From Hydrogenimonas thermophila (GTDB lineage: Bacteria; Campylobacterota; Campylobacteria; Campylobacterales; Hydrogenimonadaceae), in assembly GCF_900115615.1 (NCBI RefSeq), contig NZ_FOXB01000004.1:1-64000 (forward strand): a stretch of 64,000 nt of DNA. The letters run 5' to 3'. How positions within the stretch are numbered: the first letter of the stretch is position 1; every line of letters begins with the position of its first letter. Both the position numbers and the translations under genes were made by a program. This document shows, piece by piece, positions 59,256 to 64,000 of this stretch. The notes below the pieces were generated by a model that did no database searches, was not told the origin of the DNA, and was given only the letters and a program-made list of their open reading frames with translations.

Positions 59256-59320
59256 TACTATATATTTAATCAAAGATTAAGATATATAGTATTATAATTA
59301 TGTAAAATATATAAGGAGTT
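59249..59320 (+). repeat. 72-bp exact direct repeat with long hairpin, copy 2
   Basis: Exact copy of 57462-57533. Inverted arms are 59250-59271 and 59275-59297. It overlaps the last codons of the GNAT-like gene and gives the ibrB-like gene its ribosome-binding site. Recombination between the copies would remove 1,787 bp: the ibrA-like and GNAT-like genes with one repeat. Confidence 0.9.
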
Positions 59321-59325
59321 GACAA

Positions 59326-59844
59326 ATGTCATTTAAAAGTCCAATTTATAATGTTAAAGCTATTCCATTAGAAAAGATTAGAGCAAATTCATATAATCCT
59401 AATAGAGTTGCTCCACCAGAAATGAAACTTCTTGAAAAATCCATTTGGGAAGATGGATATACACAACCTATAGTATGTTATTACATTGAAGAGAAAGATA
59501 TTTATGAAATAGTTGATGGATTCCATCGTTACACTGTTATGAAAACATCTAAAAGAATCAGAGAAAGAGAAAAAGGATTGTTACCAGTTGTTGTAATAGA
59601 TAAAGATGAAAGCAATAGGATGGCATCTACTATTAGGCATAATAGGGCAAGGGGGACACATGATATTGATTTGATGGTTAATATAATTCAAGATTTAGTT
59701 GAAAGTGGTATGAGCGATCAATGGATAATGAAGAATTTAGGGATGGATGCAGATGAATTATTAAGATTAAAACAGATTAGTGGTATTGCTGCACTTTTTG
59801 CAAATGAAGAGTTTTCTAAAGGTTGGGAAAAGATAGATGGCTAA
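59326..59844 (+). CDS. IbrB-like ParB/Srx-domain protein
   Basis: A 172-residue protein of the ParB N-terminal (ParB/sulfiredoxin fold) family, as in IbrB. Motifs are IPLEKIRANSYNPNRVAPPE, EDGYTQPIVCYY, YEIVDGFHRYTVM, TIRHNRARGTHDIDLM, and a helical end LGMDADELLRLKQISG that may read DNA. ParB-fold proteins bind CTP or have nuclease activity, and the exact activity here is unknown. It lies behind the second hairpin repeat and overlaps the helicase start by 8 bp, so the two are coupled. Confidence 0.82.
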   Translation: MSFKSPIYNVKAIPLEKIRANSYNPNRVAPPEMKLLEKSIWEDGYTQPIVCYYIEEKDIYEIVDGFHRYTVMKTSKRIREREKGLLPVVVIDKDESNRMASTIRHNRARGTHDIDLMVNIIQDLVESGMSDQWIMKNLGMDADELLRLKQISGIAALFANEEFSKGWEKIDG

Positions 59845-62095
59845 TTGGTATGGCTACTCTATAAAGCAAAAATTTTTACTTTATGAAGGGAAAAAATCTT
59901 GTTTGTTTAGGGTGCCTTATAGTAAGTATAGATTTTGGCATCCTAAAAAACTTGTTAAAAATTCAAATAGCGATTTTTTTAAAATTTTATATACTGATGG
60001 TTTTAAATTTAGACTTTTTAAATCTAAAAAAGAGAATGATAATTGGATTAATTATGATGAAAAATCAGTTAGTATTGATGAATTAAAAAATTTTATTGAA
60101 AATCCTATAGTTTTAGAACTAAAAAGAGGTTCAATAGTTGCACAAACAGAAAATTCATATCTTTTTGGCTATATAGATTCAGATCGTAGATTTATAAAAT
60201 TTTGGATAAGCAGAAACGATTGTCAAAAAGTAAAGGATACAATATTAGTATATTTAATGAGAGATGAAGAGTATGAAATAATTATCAATGATGATGATAT
60301 TGAAGAAAAAAGAGAAAAAATTGATAGCGTTGACTTGTATTGTAACTATAAAGCAAATAAAGCTTTGCTAGATAGATTTGGAATAGATTTATCGCCAGAA
60401 AGATTGCCAGTCCCTAAAGATGTAAAGATTGATAAAGCTTTGATTGATGATGATTTATGTAATTATAATGAGACAGGTAAGTTACAAACTAAAACCACAC
60501 TATTTTTACATCAGCAAAAGGCAGTAGCAAAAGTTTTACCAGCAAGGTATAGTGCTTTATTTATGGATATGGGAACAGGAAAGACAAGAACAACAATAGA
60601 GATTTTAAAAATAAGACAAAATAAATATAGAAAAGTTTTTTGGATAACTCCAGTATCGTTAAAATATAATGTATTAATGGAGTTTTTAAAGCACACCAAT
60701 CTATCAAGAGAAGATATATATTTATTTGACGATAAAACAAATAATGAAATGGAGATAAAACAGAGATTTATAATTGTAGGAATAGAATCAATTGCATCTT
60801 CTGATAGAGTATATTTAGCATTGAAAAAGTTTATAGAAAAAGATGATTTTATTATTGTTGATGAGAGTAGCTTTATAAAAGGTAACTCAAGAAGAGTTAA
60901 GAGAGCAAAAAGAATTATTGAATTAACAAGAGACACAAGATATAGAATGATTTTAACAGGTACTCCAATTACACAAGGAATAGTTGATTTATATACTCAA
61001 ATGTATTTTTTATCGCCTAAGATTTTAGGATATAGGAACTTTTATCATTTTGCACGAAATCATCTTGAGTATGATAAAGAAATAATAGGTAGGATAGTAG
61101 CAGAATATAATGAAGATTATATTGCAGCAAGAATCAATCCTTATATTTATCAAATCAGCAAAGAAGAGTGTTTAGAGTTAAAAGGCAAAAATTATATAGA
61201 AAAATATTTTTATATGACTGAAGAGCAGGAAATTGAATATAAAAAAACAAAAGATTATTTTTTTGAGAGATTTATATCATATGACATAGATTCAATTTTT
61301 CCACTATTTAATGAACTTCAGCAAATAGTAGCAGGTTTTAGATATAAAGAAAATGATGAAGTCGAAATTATAGATGATATAAGAGTTTATGTTTTACTTG
61401 AAGTTATCAACGAGATTGAACTAGATAGAAAAATAATAATATGGACTAAATATAGAATGGATATAGTGTTTATAGAAAAGATGATGAATGAAAAATTTGG
61501 AAAAGATAGTTATGTAGTATATGATGGAAATCTAAATGAGGAGAAGAAAAACCAGGCAATAAATAGATTTAAAACTGATAAAAAAGTTAGATTTTTTATC
61601 GCTATGCAATCAGCAGCTGCATTTGGATTAAATTTAGTTGAAGCCAAATATGCAATTTTTTACAATAATAGCTTTAAATATTCACAAAGGATTCAAGCGG
61701 AAGATAGAATTTATAGAATTGGGCAGGATAGTAGCGTAACATATATTGATATTATTTGTGATGAAAGTATTGATACAACTATTAACTATTCATTATTTTT
61801 GAAAAGAAATGTTGTCGAATACTTTAAAAATGAAATTAATGCAATAAAAGATAAAAAACTTAAAAAAGCACTATTGGAAGCAATTATAAATGGTGATTTA
61901 GATAGTTATGATGAAGTTAAGAAAAAGGCACAAAAAAGCAGTGCAGCTAAAAGGATGGAAAAAATGAGAAGAAAAAGAGGAGTTATACCAAGAGATGAAT
62001 ATATAAAAAATTCATTAATGCATAAAGCACCTTGGAAAGAGTTAGGTATCAGCAGGGCTACTTGGTATAGAAAATATAAAAATAAAGCGATATGA
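59837..62095 (+). CDS. SNF2/DEAD-type helicase of the ibrA-ibrB cassette
   Basis: A 752-residue superfamily 2 protein. About 200 N-terminal residues are unassigned. The helicase core has Walker A FMDMGTGKTRTTIEIL near residue 243, FIIVDESSFIKG, MILTGTPITQG, and SNF2-like motif VI region RIQAEDRIYRIGQDSSVTYI. The C-terminus reads RDEYIKNSLMHKAPWKELGI then SRATWYRKYKNK, a resolvase-like HTH. It may be a translocase acting with the ParB-like protein on DNA. It overlaps that gene by 8 bp. Confidence 0.85.
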   Translation: MANWYGYSIKQKFLLYEGKKSCLFRVPYSKYRFWHPKKLVKNSNSDFFKILYTDGFKFRLFKSKKENDNWINYDEKSVSIDELKNFIENPIVLELKRGSIVAQTENSYLFGYIDSDRRFIKFWISRNDCQKVKDTILVYLMRDEEYEIIINDDDIEEKREKIDSVDLYCNYKANKALLDRFGIDLSPERLPVPKDVKIDKALIDDDLCNYNETGKLQTKTTLFLHQQKAVAKVLPARYSALFMDMGTGKTRTTIEILKIRQNKYRKVFWITPVSLKYNVLMEFLKHTNLSREDIYLFDDKTNNEMEIKQRFIIVGIESIASSDRVYLALKKFIEKDDFIIVDESSFIKGNSRRVKRAKRIIELTRDTRYRMILTGTPITQGIVDLYTQMYFLSPKILGYRNFYHFARNHLEYDKEIIGRIVAEYNEDYIAARINPYIYQISKEECLELKGKNYIEKYFYMTEEQEIEYKKTKDYFFERFISYDIDSIFPLFNELQQIVAGFRYKENDEVEIIDDIRVYVLLEVINEIELDRKIIIWTKYRMDIVFIEKMMNEKFGKDSYVVYDGNLNEEKKNQAINRFKTDKKVRFFIAMQSAAAFGLNLVEAKYAIFYNNSFKYSQRIQAEDRIYRIGQDSSVTYIDIICDESIDTTINYSLFLKRNVVEYFKNEINAIKDKKLKKALLEAIINGDLDSYDEVKKKAQKSSAAKRMEKMRRKRGVIPRDEYIKNSLMHKAPWKELGISRATWYRKYKNKAI

Positions 62096-62114
62096 CTTTT
62101 ATGTATTTTTATAT

Positions 62115-62188
62115 AAGCCATTAAAGGAAGAGAAACAATGAAAGAAAAAGAGAGTTACAAAAGCATATTTACACTTACAGAACTTGCA
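62115..62188 (+). repeat. Right copy of the ~75-bp direct repeat
   Basis: Partner of 57357-57431. Here it forms the intact 5' end of the double-HTH gene. After the shared GAACTTGCA this copy continues in frame, while the left copy meets a stop. Confidence 0.85.
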
Positions 62189-62572
62189 GACTATTTAGGA
62201 GTAACCAGACAAGCAATATCATCATACAAGAAAAACAATCCTAAAAGATTTGAACTTATATTACTTGGATATGCTGCTAAGAAGTTAGATATTAGCTATG
62301 ACGACTTAAAAGAGCTGAATAAACTAAAAGGTTGCATTGTAGCAGATAATAAGAGGAATGATTATAGATATTTTTACAATATACAAGAGTTAGCAGATTT
62401 TTTAGAAGTAGCATTAGATACAGTAAGAGCATATAGAAAGAAAGATACATCACCTTATAAAAGAAATGAATTAATAAAATTAGGATTTGCAGTATATAAA
62501 CTAAATGTTAATTTTAATGATTTAATAGAATTTGATAATTATAAAAAATCCAAAGACAAGTTAAGCAAATAG
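62138..62572 (+). CDS. Double helix-turn-helix protein
   Basis: A 144-residue protein built of two similar halves. Residues 7-59 read FTLTELADYLGVTRQAISSY, a clear HTH, and end LDISYDDLKEL. Residues 73-132 read FYNIQELADFLEVALDTVRA and end LNVNFNDLIEF. The tandem halves suggest a protein that binds two half-sites on its own. AAAGGAAGAGAAACA precedes the ATG. It follows the helicase by 42 bp and is the likely regulator of the cassette or island; a truncated copy of it lies on the cassette's other side. Confidence 0.7.
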   Translation: MKEKESYKSIFTLTELADYLGVTRQAISSYKKNNPKRFELILLGYAAKKLDISYDDLKELNKLKGCIVADNKRNDYRYFYNIQELADFLEVALDTVRAYRKKDTSPYKRNELIKLGFAVYKLNVNFNDLIEFDNYKKSKDKLSK

Positions 62573-62606
62573 ACAATATTTTATTAATATATATAAAAAT
62601 ATTGTC
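62572..62606 (+). terminator. Terminator hairpin after the double-HTH gene
   Basis: GACAATATTTT (62572-62582) and AAAATATTGTC (62596-62606) form an 11-bp AT-rich stem starting in the stop codon of the HTH gene. There is no long U-run after it. Confidence 0.5.
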
Positions 62607-62613
62607 TAAATAC

Positions 62614-62642
62614 TTGACAATCTAAGAAAAAATTGCTATAAT
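62614..62642 (+). promoter_or_regulatory. Consensus sigma-70 promoter for the LPD29-like gene
   Basis: TTGACA (62614-62619) and TATAAT (62637-62642) are exact consensus boxes with the ideal 17-bp spacer. The core promoters in this window lack such a -35. This suggests high expression, or an origin from another host where the -35 matters. Confidence 0.8.
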
Positions 62643-62673
62643 AACGGTAACAAAACAATAAAGGAGTTACCAA

Positions 62674-63210
62674 ATGGCATACATAGACAAAGAAACAGCA
62701 GCTAAAATCAGAAAAGAGATAAGAGCAATCGCTAAAAAGTACGGTTGCAAATTAAGCGCAAAAGTTAGAGATTACAGCAGTTTTGATGTTGTGATTACAG
62801 AGGGTGAACTTGATGTTGTTGCAGATTATCAAATCAGCGAAAACGAGTTTAAGAGAAACATTGTTAAAAAAATTGCAGAAAAAAGCCTTGAACTTGATGA
62901 AAAAGCCTTTATTGCAGAGCTTGAAAAATTAGTGCAGGGAGTACCTTATCCATACGAATACCATAACTCATATATGAGATATGTGGATCTTCTAAAAGGT
63001 AAAATCAATATCCAAAATGCTCAAAATGTTTTTACGGGCAAAACAGGCAAAATGATAGCAGAAATTGAAAAAGCCATTAGAAAGATTGGTAATTGGTACG
63101 ATAGAAGCGATTCAATGACAGATTACTTTGAAACAGCATTTTATTACGATATAGATGTAGGAAGCTGGGATAAGCCTTACAAGCTAATCAAAAAAGCAAA
63201 AGCAGCATAA
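62674..63210 (+). CDS. LPD29-like polyvalent-protein-domain protein
   Basis: A 178-residue protein resembling the stand-alone LPD29-type domain of phages and conjugative elements. The N-terminus is DKETAAKIRKEIRAIAKKYG with KLSAKVRDYSSFDVVITEGE, and the C-terminus is NWYDRSDSMTDYFETAFYYD followed by GSWDKPYKL. Such proteins are thought to enter the recipient or accompany the element against host defences, with no known activity. It has its own strong promoter, AAAGGAGTTACCAA before the ATG, and a terminator, so it forms one unit. Confidence 0.6.
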   Translation: MAYIDKETAAKIRKEIRAIAKKYGCKLSAKVRDYSSFDVVITEGELDVVADYQISENEFKRNIVKKIAEKSLELDEKAFIAELEKLVQGVPYPYEYHNSYMRYVDLLKGKINIQNAQNVFTGKTGKMIAEIEKAIRKIGNWYDRSDSMTDYFETAFYYDIDVGSWDKPYKLIKKAKAA

Positions 63211-63235
63211 GGGATAGCCAAACGGCTAACCCTTT
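63211..63235 (+). terminator. Terminator after the LPD29-like gene
   Basis: GGGATAGCC (63211-63219) and GGCTAACCC (63224-63232) pair with one central mismatch around AAAC, followed by TTT. Confidence 0.6.
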
Positions 63236-63304
63236 GAGACATGTATTATAGCGATGACATTATAGCAAAAACCAAATGAAAGGAGAAGAGACATGTATTA
63301 TAGC
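63236..63304 (+). repeat. 17-bp direct repeat GAGACATGTATTATAGC around two start codons
   Basis: The motif occurs at 63236-63252 and 63288-63304. Each carries an ATG and the codons for MYYS. The first opens a 12-residue peptide (63241-63279) with no ribosome-binding site, and the second opens the 28-residue membrane peptide with one. It is a small duplication that may have made a leader peptide. Confidence 0.55.
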
Positions 63305-63379
63305 AGCGGTGAAAGTCCAATTGAGACGATTTTTGTAGCGGTAGTAGTTTTTAGTTTGCTTATTTTGGCACATATTTAA
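63293..63379 (+). CDS. 28-residue single-span membrane peptide
   Basis: ATG 63293 to TAA 63377-63379 encodes 28 residues: a short polar start (MYYSSGESPIET) and a hydrophobic segment IFVAVVVFSLLILAHI that can span the membrane. AAAGGAGAAGAGAC precedes the ATG, an ideal ribosome-binding site. It lies between two terminators. It is too short for ordinary gene calling. The form resembles type I toxins or small membrane regulators, but neither is proven. Confidence 0.5.
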   Translation: MYYSSGESPIETIFVAVVVFSLLILAHI

Positions 63380-63390
63380 TGACACTCTCC

Positions 63391-63414
63391 CCCCGACTGC
63401 GAATGCAGTCGGGG
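63391..63414 (+). terminator. Strong GC hairpin
   Basis: CCCCGACTGC and GCAGTCGGGG form a perfect 10-bp GC-rich stem with a GAAT loop, 11 bp after the small membrane peptide. The U-run is missing, but such a GC block stands out in this AT-rich island. Confidence 0.65.
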
Positions 63415-63503
63415 CATCGCCAAAATCTTCAAACCTTAATAAAACTTTAAGTCTAATATAAATATATTAGCAATACTACTTTAAGCAAGGAGGAGCTTTA
63501 CAA

Positions 63504-63710
63504 ATGCAAACAATCCAGATAGAGATAGAAGATCCACTATATAAAGAGATAGTAAAAAAAGGCATTGATATTAAAAAAGAGCTAGAGGAAAATATCCGTA
63601 AAATTGTTTATGCCAAAGAGTATAAAATGGCAGAAGAGATCAAAACATCATTGCAAGATTTAAAAGAGGGTAAGTCAAGACCATTGAGTGAGTTTTTAGA
63701 TGAGATTTGA
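63504..63710 (+). CDS. Antitoxin of a RelE/ParE-type module
   Basis: A 68-residue protein with a beta-strand start MQTIQIEIEDPLYKEIVKKG and a helical, acidic tail ending GKSRPLSEFLDEI, the layout of RelB/ParD-like antitoxins. AAGGAGGAGC stands before the ATG. It overlaps the toxin gene by 11 bp, typical of type II pairs in which the antitoxin comes first. It should bind DNA and repress the pair. Confidence 0.75.
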   Translation: MQTIQIEIEDPLYKEIVKKGIDIKKELEENIRKIVYAKEYKMAEEIKTSLQDLKEGKSRPLSEFLDEI

Positions 63711-64000
63711 AACTCTTCCGTTATTTGAAAAACAGGTTAAAAGACTTTTGAAAAAATATCCACACATAAAAGAGGATATAAAAAACTTTGCTAATGATTT
63801 TACTGAACTGCACCAGAAAGCAACTCCTATTAAGAAGAGTATCTTTAAAGTTAGAATAGCAAACAGTGATAAAAACAAAGGTAAGAGATCAGGTTATAGA
63901 GTTTACTACTATTATAAAGTTGATGATGTTGTTTATTTGCTAAACATCTATGATAAATCTAAGATAGAGATGATAGATGAAAAGATTGTATTTGAAGAGA
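63700..64000 (+). CDS. RelE/ParE-family toxin (cut by window end)
   Basis: The frame opens at ATG 63700 inside the antitoxin end and runs off the right edge with about 100 residues visible. It begins MRFETLPLFEKQVKRLLKKY and has KKSIFKVRIANSDKNKGK, then SGYRVYYYYKVDDVVYLLNI and YDKSKIEM. This fits the RelE/ParE superfamily, whose members cut mRNA on ribosomes or poison gyrase; which type is not decided. The last residues are missing. Confidence 0.75.
   Translation, partial: MRFETLPLFEKQVKRLLKKYPHIKEDIKNFANDFTELHQKATPIKKSIFKVRIANSDKNKGKRSGYRVYYYYKVDDVVYLLNIYDKSKIEMIDEKIVFEE

Larger units (their letters stand above)
53845..64000. mobile_element. Putative tRNA-Ser-integrated island (continues past window)
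   Basis: From the tRNA remnant rightwards the gene style changes: lower GC, no housekeeping genes, long AT-rich gaps, repeated DNA, a restriction-modification pair, small hypotheticals, an LPD29-like protein and a toxin-antitoxin pair. No integrase, relaxase or phage structural gene is visible in this part. The right end and integrase should lie beyond 64000 near an intact minus-strand tRNA-Ser. Boundaries are inferred. Confidence 0.65.

Noticed and set aside
57462-59320. CRISPR array
   Set aside because: Only two long identical copies 1.8 kb apart with genes between, no spacers and no cas genes.
60511-60936. 141-residue minus-strand frame inside the cassette helicase
   Set aside because: Antisense to the conserved helicase core motifs, without ribosome-binding site or family match.
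57538-62095. Dnd or Ssp phosphorothioation system
   Set aside because: The PP-loop protein matches IbrA/DUF3440 better than DndC, and DndB, DndD, DndE, SspB and SspC-type partners are absent.

Overview
The window comes from a motile member of the Campylobacterota (Epsilonproteobacteria). It is AT-rich. Several gene blocks keep the order I know from Campylobacter jejuni: thrB-ylxR-infB-rbfA-rimP; aroQ-(pepQ)-folK-flhF-flhG-(membrane protein)-fliA-fliM-fliY with a divergent amidohydrolase-sppA pair; and gyrA-flgP-flgQ-flgR-asd. A MutS7-type protein (MutS fused to an HNH domain), DUF1104, FlgP/FlgQ and two Amt-GlnK pairs suggest a free-living relative such as a Sulfurimonas-like organism rather than a host-adapted one. 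The genus cannot be fixed from sequence reading alone.

Layout. Positions 1-254 hold the N-terminal part of an ISAs1-type transposase that runs off the left edge. Positions 481-8535 are a co-directional housekeeping run: threonine synthesis, translation initiation and ribosome maturation, riboflavin, menaquinone methylation, exonuclease VII and an RRM protein. Positions 8575-10654 (minus) are sppA and an amidohydrolase. Positions 10773-22405 are a long plus-strand run from aroQ through the early flagellar regulators to mnmA, prs, lepA and a ComF-like gene. Positions 22414-31982 (minus) are two cell-shape peptidoglycan hydrolase genes, hemE, a YqhA-like gene, asd, flgR, flgQ, flgP, a previously uncalled 59-residue lipoprotein and gyrA. 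Positions 32229-37605 carry a FIST-HD-GYP sensor and two amt-glnK pairs. Positions 37657-44525 carry a short flagellin, DedA, pyrC, a two-component pair joined to exbBD, and a PAS-GGDEF-EAL protein. Positions 44705-47009 are a bufferin-type RiPP operon: a Cys-rich precursor, a DUF692/MNIO enzyme, a DUF2063 partner and DoxX. Positions 47118-53464 carry mutS7, a DUF2231 protein with a His-rich tail, an SF1 helicase and a DUF1104 protein.

From 53845 the window enters what I read as an integrated element that continues past 64000. Its left end is marked by a 28-bp copy of the 3' end of a tRNA-Ser on the minus strand, followed by clusters of short direct repeats. It carries a BsuBI/PstI-type restriction-modification pair; two unknown small genes; a cassette of four genes (IbrA-like PP-loop protein, GNAT-like protein, IbrB/ParB-like protein, SNF2-type helicase); a double-HTH protein; an LPD29-like protein; a 28-residue membrane peptide; and a RelE/ParE-type toxin-antitoxin pair cut by the right edge. 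The four-gene cassette is bracketed by a ~75-bp near-identical direct repeat, and it contains an exact 72-bp direct repeat that places the same hairpin and ribosome-binding site in front of both the ibrA-like and ibrB-like genes. This is my best candidate for an undescribed system, probably DNA modification, defence or counter-defence. That role is inference from domain content and island context.
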